A stretch of DNA of 26,147 bases from UBA920 sp038257015 (lineage in GTDB: Bacteria; Patescibacteriota; Doudnabacteria; UBA920), in contig JBBSJS010000008.1 in assembly GCA_038257015.1 (NCBI GenBank), positions 1-26,147 of the forward strand. Reading direction: 5' to 3'. Positions 1 to 7,946 of the stretch are shown here, piece after piece. Under the pieces are notes generated by a model that was given only the letters and a program-made list of their open reading frames with translations, did no database searches and was not told where the DNA came from. Each line of letters starts with the position of its first letter. Position 1 is the stretch's first letter. The position numbers were made by a program, and so were the translations under genes.

Positions 1-141
1 AAACTTTTAGTCTCTGTAGTAGAACGCGATTTGCAGAAAGAAATGAATAAAATGGCCGACGGTTTGGCATTAGAAGATGTGGCAACTTATATACAAGTAA
101 TGCATTCAATCGCAGCTAAGCTCAAAAAATCAGATCGGTAA
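1..141 (+). CDS. C-terminal fragment of unidentified protein
   Basis: An open frame enters from the left edge and ends at TAA 139-141, giving the last 46 residues of a protein. The segment is helical and charged (starts KLLVSVVERDLQKEMNKM, ends AAKLKKSDR). It lacks a motif I can assign. A C-terminal helical domain of a DNA polymerase III delta/delta'-like clamp-loader subunit is one possibility, but this is only an impression. It is followed by a clear terminator at 185-221, which supports a genuine gene end. Confidence 0.55.
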   Translation, partial: KLLVSVVERDLQKEMNKMADGLALEDVATYIQVMHSIAAKLKKSDR

Positions 142-184
142 ACGACTCCAAACACACCTTAATTCTACTTCACCAGAATTCACT

Positions 185-221
185 AATAATAAAACACCAG
201 GTTAGCTGGTGTTTTATTATT
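185..221. terminator. Bidirectional hairpin terminator
   Basis: A perfect 16-bp inverted repeat (185-200 with 206-221, loop GTTAG) has AATAATAAAA at its outer left arm and TTTTATTATT at its right arm. It lies between the + strand gene ending at 141 and the - strand gene ending at 334, so it can serve both. Confidence 0.85.
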
Positions 222-333
222 CATAGATCTTGTTTGTGGGCTCTCCTCTGCCCTATCGGTCTACATGAACTAATTCGACAGGCAGACGAAACTTATCTGG
301 CCCAAGAAAAGCAGTTACCTAAACCGCAAGTGT

Positions 334-1857
334 TTAAGCATAACCAGGAAAGTAGTCAGTCTTAATCTGTTTACCAGGAACACCAATTTGCTTCAGTCCT
401 ACTTCGATTGCTTTGACCATAGAATCTGGCCCGGAAATATAGTACATGGCTGTTTGATATTCTGCGACGGTTTCTTTAATCATTTCACCATCAACAAAAC
501 CTGTCTTACCCTGCCAACCGGTAGGTATGTTTTCAGTATCAGTGAGTGTGTATATAGTTTTCATGCCAAAAGTCTTTGATGCCTCTTGAAATACATCTTC
601 AAAGCAGATTTCATCAGCTGTTTTATTGGAATAAAATAACGTGATTGGTTGAGTTAGCTTCGAATCAATAAGATATTTAACCATACTGCGAAATGGCGCA
701 ACACCAACGCCACCAGCGATAAATACGCAGTGCTGGTGGGAGTCCTTGGGAAGAGTAAAGTTTCCATCAACGGAAGTCGTCATAATTTCTTGATTCAAAT
801 CAAGTTCTGCTAATTCCTTTTTAAAGCTACTGGATTCGTCAGCGAATTTTGTGACTAGCATTAGATCCTTTTCCGTAGGCGAAGAGGCTATGGTAAAGTA
901 TCGGCGATGCCCTCGAGAGTCAGGTTTGGAGTGAGGCAAGCTCCAAAGAAGAAATTGCCCAGGTTTGAATTTGAGAGGCTTATTCGGTAAAAAAGTGAAC
1001 AGAATAGTTTTAGAGCCAACTACAATTTTGTCTTTTAGTTTTAGAAAGCGTCTATTATTACCATAAATTAATATGCCCAGTAAGTTTCCTACTACCAATG
1101 AAAGTTCTAATCCGTAAGATATATTGAGAAAGACAGGAATTAAAACTAACAGAACAGCAACCAATACACCGTATACGATGCGTTGCTGTTTACCCGCAGG
1201 CATAGTAAGCGGTTCTGTGAGCATGACAAAACTGCAAAATACCAGCGGCGAATAGAGCAAGGTGTTGGTAATAAAGCTAACCATATCAACATCGATACCT
1301 CGGAACAAGAAGACTGCAAACTGAGCAATTACATAAGCCACTAAAAAACTTATTGTTAAATGCAGCCATCTTGCTTTGCGCATGAACAGTAGTCCACCGA
1401 TCACAACAACTGGTAACAAAAATTGGTTACCAACCCACCAGCTGGCACCTACGCCAGTTAGCACTACCGAAAGTATTACGGCCATTGCAGCTGGGTTAAA
1501 TAGATGAGACCGTTTCCATATCAAAATGTATTTTGATACCATCGCTATAACCGATATTAAAACCAATAGCGGCAAATTAGACCAAGCAATCTCTGGGCCT
1601 ACAATAAGGGCTAGTATCAAACCTGTGATAGACGATGATTCACGGTTTGGATGTACTTTAAAGAGCTTCCCCAAAATAGGATTAACAAGCTTGGCAGTAC
1701 CATACAAGACTGCTGTAGTTAATAGTATTTGCCATGGATCATAGCTGATATAGCCCAAGAACGCCAAAATAACACTGCTGGCAAGTAAAAATATTAGATA
1801 GTACAGCATTAAACTGTACATAGTAGTGCGATTCAAAATTTTATCAATCCAGTTCAC
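334..1857 (-). CDS. RnfD/NqrB-like membrane domain fused to FAD/NAD(P)H ferredoxin-reductase domain
   Basis: A 507-residue membrane oxidoreductase. Residues ~15-265 hold many hydrophobic segments with RnfD/NqrB hallmarks: NPAA (121-124) and MLTEPLTMP (212-220) followed by a YG pair (229-230). Residues ~270-507 form a ferredoxin-NADP reductase module: RRYFTIASSP (318-327) for flavin binding, AGGVGVAPFRSM (381-392) for pyridine nucleotide, and ISGPDSM (474-480). It likely passes electrons between NAD(P)H and a membrane or redox partner. Such fusions are known from compact bacterial genomes. I do not see the SGAT flavinylation motif of classical RnfD/NqrB, so covalent FMN is doubtful. The GTG start at 1857 is favoured because TATAAC lies exactly 6 nt upstream; there is no Shine-Dalgarno site. 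It appears monocistronic. Confidence 0.85.
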   Translation of the reverse strand: MNWIDKILNRTTMYSLMLYYLIFLLASSVILAFLGYISYDPWQILLTTAVLYGTAKLVNPILGKLFKVHPNRESSSITGLILALIVGPEIAWSNLPLLVLISVIAMVSKYILIWKRSHLFNPAAMAVILSVVLTGVGASWWVGNQFLLPVVVIGGLLFMRKARWLHLTISFLVAYVIAQFAVFLFRGIDVDMVSFITNTLLYSPLVFCSFVMLTEPLTMPAGKQQRIVYGVLVAVLLVLIPVFLNISYGLELSLVVGNLLGILIYGNNRRFLKLKDKIVVGSKTILFTFLPNKPLKFKPGQFLLWSLPHSKPDSRGHRRYFTIASSPTEKDLMLVTKFADESSSFKKELAELDLNQEIMTTSVDGNFTLPKDSHQHCVFIAGGVGVAPFRSMVKYLIDSKLTQPITLFYSNKTADEICFEDVFQEASKTFGMKTIYTLTDTENIPTGWQGKTGFVDGEMIKETVAEYQTAMYYISGPDSMVKAIEVGLKQIGVPGKQIKTDYFPGYA

Positions 1858-1863
1858 AAAGCA

Positions 1864-1869
1864 GTTATA
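1864..1869 (-). promoter_or_regulatory. Leaderless -10 box of the oxidoreductase gene
   Basis: TATAAC on the - strand is followed by the 6-nt spacer TGCTTT and then the GTG start. Transcription would begin at or next to the start codon. No good -35 is evident. Confidence 0.5.
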
Positions 1870-2261
1870 ATAATGCTTTAATCTTACTTCAGCTGAGCAA
1901 TTAAGCCAAGTAGGAAAAATTTGATATTAAAAAGGGTTTTGATAATTTCTTCAAAGGATAAAATACAAGACAAGCTGATATTTAATTGATTACGGGCAGT
2001 ATAGATACATAAGCCTGCCGGTAGCAGGGGAAATTTTCAAGCCTTTGATAAGGCAAGTTTATACATTACCGTGAATAATTAACAAATCCCGACGGTGGTC
2101 TTCTATCGGTGAGGTGAATAAATTTTATTCATGGTATTTTCTTAATACTACTTACCTGGCTTCATTTAAAGGTATACAAGTCGTAAGGATATGGTCGGTG
2201 ATTTGTTTCCTAGCAAATACAACCAATATAAAAGGTCTTCATTGGTAAGGTACTCTCGAGA

Positions 2262-2291
2262 TTTACAATCGATTAGTCTGTATGACATAAT
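2262..2291 (+). promoter_or_regulatory. Leaderless promoter of the lipid kinase gene
   Basis: TTTACA (2262-2267) and CATAAT (2286-2291) are spaced by 18 bp. The -10 box is 6 nt from the ATG at 2298, and there is no Shine-Dalgarno site, so the mRNA is probably leaderless. Confidence 0.6.
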
Positions 2292-2297
2292 GCAGAT

Positions 2298-3188
2298 ATG
2301 GAAAAATCATTCGGCGTGGTTATAAATACTGGCTCAGGGAAAGATGGTATTCAGAACAAACTCAACCTGGTTAAGGATGCTTTCAAAAATCATAATTTGA
2401 AAGCAGATTTTTATTTACTCAACCAAGGCACGGTTATGGAGGATGTGGTACGCCGAGCTCAAGAGAATGGCAATAATGTGCTAGTGGCCGTTGGAGGAGA
2501 TGGAACCATAAATGGGGTCGCTTCACAATTATTAGGAAAAGACATTGCGCTTGGTGTCGTGCCGATGGGAACACTTAACCATTTAGCAAAAGATTTGAAC
2601 ATCCCTTTCGATATTGATGAAGCTGTCGAAGTTCTCGCTAAAGGCAGCACTGAACAAATTGATGTCGGGATGGTTAATAATTCTATTTTCTTAAATAATT
2701 CTAGTATTGGCCTGTATTCTAAACTGGTTCATTATAGAGAAGAGCACCAGAAGGCCGGCTGGAGCAAGCGCTTTGCGATCGTGAAAGGGCTGGTAAATGT
2801 ATTCAAAAAGTATTCATTCTTAGATATTGAAATTGAAGTAGGTAATGAGATGAAGGTAGTAAAATCTCCTCTTGTTTTTGTGGGCAATAATGTTTATCAG
2901 ATCGAGGGTTTCGATCTAGGGTCTCGCACAAGTTTGCAAAAAGGGATCTTAAGTTTGTATATTGTGAAGCATTCTACCAGAATGAGTTTTGCGAAACTTT
3001 GCTTGCGGTCCCTGCTCGGAAAGCTGAGTGGTCATGAACAATTTGAGGAATATACTACGAAACACGCAACTCTTAACACCAAAAAACCTGTTTTGCGCGT
3101 CGCATTAGATGGTGAAGTAGTGAGCCTTCAAACTCCTCTGCGTTTTGAGATTAAGGAAAAAGCTTTAACTGTAATTACTCCAGCATAA
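2298..3188 (+). CDS. Diacylglycerol/lipid kinase family protein (DagK/YegS-like)
   Basis: A 296-residue protein of the DAGK catalytic-domain superfamily, which phosphorylates diacylglycerol or related lipids with ATP at the membrane face. Visible motifs are NTGSG (10-14) at the N-terminal phosphate-binding strand, the hallmark GGDGT (66-70), and GTLNHLAKDL (91-100), matching the conserved GTxNxxA motif. A C-terminal beta-rich part ends with ALDGE, typical of the family. Length is normal for the ~300-residue single-domain enzymes. The ATG is set by the -10 box 6 nt upstream. The metallophosphoesterase gene starts 4 nt after the stop, so the two are probably co-transcribed. The exact lipid substrate cannot be told from sequence. 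Confidence 0.9.
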   Translation: MEKSFGVVINTGSGKDGIQNKLNLVKDAFKNHNLKADFYLLNQGTVMEDVVRRAQENGNNVLVAVGGDGTINGVASQLLGKDIALGVVPMGTLNHLAKDLNIPFDIDEAVEVLAKGSTEQIDVGMVNNSIFLNNSSIGLYSKLVHYREEHQKAGWSKRFAIVKGLVNVFKKYSFLDIEIEVGNEMKVVKSPLVFVGNNVYQIEGFDLGSRTSLQKGILSLYIVKHSTRMSFAKLCLRSLLGKLSGHEQFEEYTTKHATLNTKKPVLRVALDGEVVSLQTPLRFEIKEKALTVITPA

Positions 3189-3192
3189 ATCT

Positions 3193-3960
3193 ATGAAAAC
3201 AATTATTCAATTATCAGACTTGCATTTTGGAAGACACGAGACCGATGTCGCAGAAAAATTGGTTATTACCTTAAAAGCTTTGTCTCCTGATGTTGTTGTT
3301 ATTACTGGCGATTTAACCCAGCGTGCAAAAATTTCTGAGTTTTCAGAAGTATCAAAATTTCTAAATAGCTTGCCGAATGTAAAGGTAGTAGTTCCTGGTA
3401 ATCACGACATACCGCTTTACAATATTTGGATGAGATTTTTACGCCCCTTGGTCAGATACCGTCATTTTATTAACAAGGATGTAGAGCCTGTATATATGGA
3501 TGATGAGGTGTGCGTAGTTGGCTTAAATTCAGCACGATCATTTACATTTAAAAGTGGAGATATTTCCTCTGAACAGCTGATGCGTGTACGCGACGCGTTG
3601 GCAAATGTACAGGACGGAAAAATCAAGTTTGTTGCCATGCATCACCCGCTAGAGACACTGTCCGCTAGTGTGCAGGTTTCATTAAAAAAACTCGGCGTAC
3701 ATGCAGTAATGTATGGACATACTCATGTTTCAGATTTTCGACAAATTCGCCTTGATGACGATAACACCTCTGGCGACCTTTTGTTAATCCAGGCTGGGAC
3801 AGCTACTTCTAATCGTTATAGAAACCAAAATAATTCTTTCAATGTCATTAAGGTTGATGGGTCAGATATTGTAGTGGAGTTACAGCGATGGAACAAAGAA
3901 TCACGACTGTTCGAGTTAATCGAAACAGTAAATTTTAACTTAAAACATCTCAACCAATAA
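3193..3960 (+). CDS. Calcineurin-like metallophosphoesterase
   Basis: A 255-residue cytosolic metallophosphoesterase with every metal-binding block: D9-x-H11 (SDLHFG), GD (39-40, followed by LTQR), GNHD (69-72), HH (150-151) and GHTH (175-178). The set resembles class III cyclic-nucleotide phosphodiesterases and related phosphoesterases, using a two-metal centre to hydrolyse a phosphoester. Substrate is unknown. Its start is 4 nt after the stop of the lipid kinase gene, so it is translated from the same mRNA, and a link to phospholipid or nucleotide turnover is plausible but unproven. Length is usual for a single-domain enzyme, with no signal peptide. Confidence 0.9.
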   Translation: MKTIIQLSDLHFGRHETDVAEKLVITLKALSPDVVVITGDLTQRAKISEFSEVSKFLNSLPNVKVVVPGNHDIPLYNIWMRFLRPLVRYRHFINKDVEPVYMDDEVCVVGLNSARSFTFKSGDISSEQLMRVRDALANVQDGKIKFVAMHHPLETLSASVQVSLKKLGVHAVMYGHTHVSDFRQIRLDDDNTSGDLLLIQAGTATSNRYRNQNNSFNVIKVDGSDIVVELQRWNKESRLFELIETVNFNLKHLNQ

Positions 3961-3981
3961 ACACCCTTATCGGTGTTTATT
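3956..3981 (+). terminator. Hairpin overlapping the phosphoesterase stop codon
   Basis: A 10-bp inverted repeat (3956-3965 with 3972-3981, AATAAACACC / GGTGTTTATT) includes the stop codon. No T-run follows, so termination may be weak. Confidence 0.5.
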
Positions 3982-4101
3982 GAGACTCAACATTGCATAA
4001 CTACAATTGCTTGTTAAAAGAATCTCGCAAGAGAGTAGTTTTCTTTGCACTAATTTATAGTCAAAGCCTAAGCTAAATTCAATAGAGTTACACAACACTC
4101 A

Positions 4102-4130
4102 TTGACTTTTTTATTTTATTATAGTATAAT
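4102..4130 (+). promoter_or_regulatory. Near-consensus sigma70 promoter
   Basis: TTGACT (4102-4107) and TATAAT (4125-4130) are separated by 17 bp. Transcription should start near 4137, leaving a ~60-nt leader with a strong Shine-Dalgarno site before the GTG at 4197. Confidence 0.85.
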
Positions 4131-4196
4131 TTCAGGTCTGTATTTTTGTCTGTTATATGGGAATACAGTAATCTCAAATCTCTAGGAGGATATGAA

Positions 4197-5846
4197 GTGG
4201 AAAAAGAATATATTAAACGCACAAATGCGCGCTTAAACGAGCTGCTGTGTTCCAGGGCATCCTTACGAGAAATCGCGAGGTTCCTGGGAGCAGAGAAGTT
4301 TATAGTACCCATGAAGGGTGGTGTAAGATTTTTAGTAACCGATTGGATTACTGACCAGCTCCGTAACCAAACAGCGTTAGAATTGCCAAGTAAGTTTACT
4401 GAACTAACTCATGTGATTTTGCCTCCAGACATCCTCGTCATTGAGCGGTCTGGAGATGGAGAACAAGGCTTTGATTCAAAAAAACTACACACAAGGTTAC
4501 GTTTGGCAATAGAAGTAATCAGCAATTTAGGGCTTGATTATGAATTGTTTACCGGCGTGGTGGATAAAAATTCTTATCGATCAGAATCTTATGTTGCGAT
4601 CTATATGCTTGAAAGAAAACAAGTGATATTTACTTGTGACTTGGAAGGCAACGCGACATTCGTTGTTCATGATGGAGTAAGAGAATCTGATATCCAGGAA
4701 TTGCTTCAGCAAACAAAGTTGGAACTGCAAGGACATGAAAAATATGTTTCAAAACTGGTTTGGAATAGCAATGCTGACATTTGGCAATCACAACTCCAAT
4801 ACTTACTTGAGTTCTCAGCTTCGCCGTACTATGTATCTACAAGTTGGGTATCTGTTACGGACTTAGCAAAACAACTTCGGGTCAATAACGGCACTATCCT
4901 GGATAAGATGTACAAATATCTTCCAAGTAACCCAGGGTGGTTCGTAAGATACTCGAAAGACAATTACTCAACTACGAAGCTTTCGCCGCAATTCTGCGAA
5001 TTGATGGTTGAGGAGTATGCTAATCGCTGCCCTGCCCCTAAAGGTTGGGTCGCAGTATCATATTTGAGAAGGAATAAGGACTTTCCAATCAAGCTTGAGC
5101 GGATTCAGCGTTTGGTTTTGCCATATCGCTCGTCTCATCCAGAATGGTTTGGGAATTTCTTGAGCTCTAAGAAGAGATTGCAGGAATATCTTCATCCTGA
5201 CTTGGTTAGGATATTGAGGGAAGTTGATGCTGGGTTGTTATTGGCCCCCAAAGGTTGGATTTCGGCCATAGCTTTGTCTAAAAAGATGGGCAATGCCCGG
5301 GAATCAATGCAGCGTGAGGCTGAGGTAATAGGTAAGGATCATCCTGAATGGATAGGTAGGTTCCGAACAGTGGAGTCGGCTAAGCCAGCTCTGTACCTAG
5401 CGCCAGAATTAGTGAAGTTAGTAAAGGATAAATTTGAGTCCGTGACAGAAGGTTGGAAGACTACTTATGCCCTAGCAAAAGAATGGGGCGTGGCGGATGG
5501 ATCAATCGTCAAAGGATTGGAAAAAATTTCTCTGCCCCGAGGAGAATCGCGAAGAATTAGGGTTGGGCAAAAAGTCATGATGTATTTTAGTCCCATTGCC
5601 CAGGACATGATTAAAGAACAGGTCAAACATTTGTTCATTGACGAAAAGCCTTATGGTTGGCTGTCTCTCAGAGAGATAGCAGAGCAACGGAATCTAAATC
5701 CCGTTACCTTAAACAGCAAGGCTCAGAACATTCCAAAGAAGGATGAAAATCTAATCAGAAAGTTCAAGGTGAAAGGGAGAATAAGTATTTGTGTAGTTCC
5801 CGAGTTCATGGAAACACTACTAAATACCCCGGCCAGACACAAATAA
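4197..5846 (+). CDS. Unrecognised protein with five tandem helix-turn-helix-like modules
   Basis: A 549-residue protein I do not recognise. GTG 4197 is chosen because AGGAGG (4184-4189) lies 7 nt upstream; a longer frame from TTG 4146 would begin almost at the transcription start and ignore that site. The N-terminal ~190 residues include SLREIARFLGA, itself HTH-like, and a mixed alpha/beta part. The remainder is five ~68-residue modules, each opening with a Trp (W217, W284, W354, W420, W488) in a context such as APKGW, followed by a short helical region like ALSKKMG. Modules share HPEW-type centres and end with a helix after Pro (LHPDLVRIL, LAPELVKLV, FSPIAQDMI). The pattern suggests repeated winged-helix DNA-binding units. 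Strong promoter, leader and terminator make it a single-gene unit. Function is unknown. Confidence 0.75.
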   Translation: MEKEYIKRTNARLNELLCSRASLREIARFLGAEKFIVPMKGGVRFLVTDWITDQLRNQTALELPSKFTELTHVILPPDILVIERSGDGEQGFDSKKLHTRLRLAIEVISNLGLDYELFTGVVDKNSYRSESYVAIYMLERKQVIFTCDLEGNATFVVHDGVRESDIQELLQQTKLELQGHEKYVSKLVWNSNADIWQSQLQYLLEFSASPYYVSTSWVSVTDLAKQLRVNNGTILDKMYKYLPSNPGWFVRYSKDNYSTTKLSPQFCELMVEEYANRCPAPKGWVAVSYLRRNKDFPIKLERIQRLVLPYRSSHPEWFGNFLSSKKRLQEYLHPDLVRILREVDAGLLLAPKGWISAIALSKKMGNARESMQREAEVIGKDHPEWIGRFRTVESAKPALYLAPELVKLVKDKFESVTEGWKTTYALAKEWGVADGSIVKGLEKISLPRGESRRIRVGQKVMMYFSPIAQDMIKEQVKHLFIDEKPYGWLSLREIAEQRNLNPVTLNSKAQNIPKKDENLIRKFKVKGRISICVVPEFMETLLNTPARHK

Positions 5847-5863
5847 GTTCCATTTCCATTTAC

Positions 5864-5894
5864 GCCAGTTGTAGAGATACAGCTGGCTTTTTTT
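5864..5894 (+). terminator. Rho-independent terminator
   Basis: GCCAGTTGT (5864-5872) pairs with ACAGCTGGC (5879-5887) with one G-T wobble, followed by seven T residues. It ends the transcript of the five-module protein. Confidence 0.9.
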
Positions 5895-5932
5895 ATAAAT
5901 CTAACGCCACAAGTACAGTCTAATGAGTTGAG

Positions 5933-5971
5933 AAGCTTATTCAATTTGTGTAAAAAATTTTAGATAAGCTT
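5933..5971. repeat. Short inverted repeat
   Basis: AAGCTTAT (5933-5940) and ATAAGCTT (5964-5971) are perfect inverted copies around a 23-nt AT-rich loop. No function is evident. Confidence 0.4.
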
Positions 5972-6025
5972 TTAGGATAGGCTTATTGTACAAAACATCT
6001 CAACTAACTAATTAATTTATTTGAA

Positions 6026-6060
6026 TAAAAAATGAGAGATTCTAAAATAGAATCTCTCAT
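6026..6060 (-). terminator. Rho-independent terminator of the metallopeptidase gene
   Basis: Perfect 12-bp stem (6032-6043 with 6049-6060, ATGAGAGATTCT) and 5-nt loop. On the - strand it is followed by a T-rich tract (complement of 6026-6031). Confidence 0.88.
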
Positions 6061-6071
6061 AAACTGCTTTG

Positions 6072-7085
6072 TTACTTACTAGAAATATTGGGATTACCCG
6101 AGAATGCCATGTACAGCTCTTCTTCAAGTGCTGCCCTTTTAGTTTCAAGAGTATTTTGTGCAATCCAGATTACGCCTAAGTCAATTAAGTATACAAAACA
6201 CCGATTCATTGTTTCTTCATTGGAACCGGGGTTTAAAACACTATCTACCAACTCTAAGTCTTCCTGGGAAATAGTATCAAACAATTGAGTTAAGCTCGTG
6301 GCTTTCTTTCTTTCCACGACTAGCGTGAGTCGCTTTTGATACTCATCGTTAGTTGCAACATTCAACACCTGCCTTCCCACTGCATAAGCATTTATCTCCT
6401 CCCGTGCACGAAATCGCCAGAACCATTTTTGATCTGCTAGAGATAAGGTCTCGGGCGGACGGGTGGATTTTTGGACTTGTGGGTCAGTGAGAAATCTATA
6501 GCCATGATAGCACTCATGCGCTAAAACCGAGTCATACAAGCGTTGGTCTGAAATATGAATCCCTGGAATTACAACGCCTAATTCAGGAACAAATTTAACA
6601 GATACATCTTGTTGCTCTTTATAGGTAGCCTCACCATAAACAATAACGTTTAAAAGATTCTTATTGCTATCCGGCACTGCTTCCTTGTAGTAGCGTTCAG
6701 TTTCAGGGTTTCTATTCAGTACTCCTGCGGAGAGCTTGCCTAAATGAGACACGATATTTTGCACACCTTCAACCTTGTCCGTGTATTTACTCAGACTACG
6801 GTTGACGCGCTCAGTAAATTTTATCTCGAATTGCTTTACCGTTTTGACTGACTCCATTTCGGTAACTTCCCACTTCGGAGCAGGGCGTTTACGAGCCATT
6901 TCGCTACTAAGTTGCTGAATCCTCGATATTACAGACTTTCCCTTAAATTCTGGGTCTTGGGAAAGTGTGTCCAGATTAAATGTAACTGCAATCGGCTGAT
7001 TAATTTGATGTGTTTGCTCTTTTCCATTATTACAGGCTAATGTAATCACTAACAGTATTGCTATTCCTGCTATTAATATTTTCAT
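6072..7085 (-). CDS. Predicted secreted/lipoprotein-like zinc metallopeptidase
   Basis: A 337-residue exported protein. The N-terminus (MKILIAGIAILLVITLAC) is a signal sequence ending at Cys18. The residues before it are a weak lipobox (T at -3), so lipidation is possible but not certain. The central motif HECYH (190-194) is a gluzincin HExxH site. A downstream EEINAY (229-234) could supply the third zinc ligand, as in ExxxAY families. Residues 45-130 look helical and charged. I cannot name the peptidase family. The ATG is supported by GGAGG (complement of 7092-7096) 6 nt upstream. It is a single-gene unit with its own terminator. Confidence 0.7.
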   Translation of the reverse strand: MKILIAGIAILLVITLACNNGKEQTHQINQPIAVTFNLDTLSQDPEFKGKSVISRIQQLSSEMARKRPAPKWEVTEMESVKTVKQFEIKFTERVNRSLSKYTDKVEGVQNIVSHLGKLSAGVLNRNPETERYYKEAVPDSNKNLLNVIVYGEATYKEQQDVSVKFVPELGVVIPGIHISDQRLYDSVLAHECYHGYRFLTDPQVQKSTRPPETLSLADQKWFWRFRAREEINAYAVGRQVLNVATNDEYQKRLTLVVERKKATSLTQLFDTISQEDLELVDSVLNPGSNEETMNRCFVYLIDLGVIWIAQNTLETKRAALEEELYMAFSGNPNISSK

Positions 7086-7274
7086 TTATATCCTCCATGA
7101 ACATATGTTTGATTGCTTCTGCAATAAAGTATTATTACAAAAGACTTCATATTATAAGGAAAAACTATGAAAAAATCAAGTGCAATACGGTGGCTGTCTT
7201 AACATTAAAAAAGCGTAGGTTTTTGCTTAGTAAGGGTAAGAAATTTTTCACCAATTTAAGGATATTGATAACCC

Positions 7275-7332
7275 CTACGGACCGGAGGCAGGCTACTTGG
7301 CCAAACTCTTTGCTTCGGCACTCCCTAACATT
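7275..7332 (+). repeat. Degenerate dispersed repeat, copy 1
   Basis: This stretch matches 8543-8600. Both carry an ACCGG core, a CAG-rich block, CTACT-GGCC, then CTTCGGCACTCC and TAA-ATTT. Copy 1 has lost the perfect hairpin seen in copy 2. Confidence 0.55.
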
Positions 7333-7363
7333 TATGACTTAATAAATCAATATTAAATAAAAA

Positions 7364-7377
7364 CACCCTTTCGAGTG
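7364..7377 (-). terminator. Short terminator after the charged ORF
   Basis: On the - strand CACTC pairs with GGGTG around a GAAA loop and is followed by TTTTTATTT. It lies ~35 nt after the stop codon at 7410. Confidence 0.65.
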
Positions 7378-7409
7378 CTTGAGATTTGTTAGTACAATTA
7401 ATTTTTCAT

Positions 7410-7946
7410 TTACTGCTTTAGAAACTTGCCATATTTATTTTGGAAATCCTTAGTACTGGTGCTTCTTACTGGACGATTAAGGGAGCTGAAGTTAGGTTTT
7501 AAAATATCTTTTTGATCGTTCCATCTTCCCGGCAGTTCTGAGCGGTATGTTTTAATTAACTCCTCTCCACTGGATTGGATGGATGGATCTAGTAGCTCTG
7601 GTTTTGGGAGGCCTAGCTCCGCTCTTAGTGCAGCAATATCTTTTTGGTCGTATAATATATTTTTTTCATATAGTCTTTGTCTTCCTTCTGCATGATGACT
7701 TTCCAGCGCCTGATAAAATTCAGGATTATTTTCAATAATGTCCTTTGCTTCAACTTCGGTCTTTGGCTGGAAATCAGAACGTTTTTCAGGTTCTTTGGTA
7801 TCTGTTTCCTGCATACTTACTGGTGTGAGATTTAAATTCTGGGTGATGACACGACTAGCCTGTTTAGGTTCGGTAGTAGATGGATTCACAGGGTCACTAA
7901 TCCCTCTTACCTCTGCTTTGTTTTCCTGAATCTCATAGTCCTGTCG
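7410..7946 (-). CDS. Downstream half of a stop-split charged protein
   Basis: An open frame of 178 codons ends at TAA 7410-7412 and runs directly, in the same frame, from the TAA that closes the preceding ORF at 7947. The first usable start is GTG at 7889 (159 residues), with only a weak AGGGA about 12 nt upstream. The 19 codons between the TAA and this GTG are open and similar in composition. The product is hydrophilic, rich in Glu, Lys, Gln and Ser, and has no signal, membrane segment or known domain. A motif such as ENNPEFYQALESHHAEGRQR suggests helical structure. It may be a separate gene, a piece of a pseudogene, or a stop-readthrough extension. I cannot decide. Confidence 0.5.
   Translation of the reverse strand, partial: RQDYEIQENKAEVRGISDPVNPSTTEPKQASRVITQNLNLTPVSMQETDTKEPEKRSDFQPKTEVEAKDIIENNPEFYQALESHHAEGRQRLYEKNILYDQKDIAALRAELGLPKPELLDPSIQSSGEELIKTYRSELPGRWNDQKDILKPNFSSLNRPVRSTSTKDFQNKYGKFLKQ

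Larger units (their letters stand above)
1858..2297. other. 440-bp non-coding gap between divergent genes
   Basis: No credible gene or tRNA is visible. It holds the two divergent leaderless promoters at its ends, a CTACCGGCAGG-type element on the - strand near 2015-2029, and a perfect palindrome at 2115-2131 (TGAATAAA / TTTATTCA around one T). The rest is AT-rich sequence without clear structure. Confidence 0.5.
7086..7409. other. Non-coding gap with a degenerate repeat and a terminator
   Basis: I find no convincing gene here; a 94-residue + strand frame starting inside the metallopeptidase gene has no coding character. The gap contains the ribosome-binding region of the metallopeptidase gene, one copy of a dispersed repeat (7275-7332) and the terminator of the - strand gene ending at 7410. 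Confidence 0.5.

Noticed and set aside
2115..2131. Palindrome TGAATAAA/TTTATTCA as an operator
   Set aside because: It is isolated, ~170 bp from the nearest start codon, and AT-rich enough to arise by chance; no second copy is near.
4146..4196. Upstream TTG start for the five-module protein
   Set aside because: It lies only ~9 nt from the inferred transcription start and has no ribosome-binding site, whereas GTG 4197 has AGGAGG 7 nt upstream.
7058..7342. 94-codon + strand frame
   Set aside because: It starts inside the metallopeptidase gene on the other strand and runs into a repeat; no ribosome-binding site or recognizable composition.
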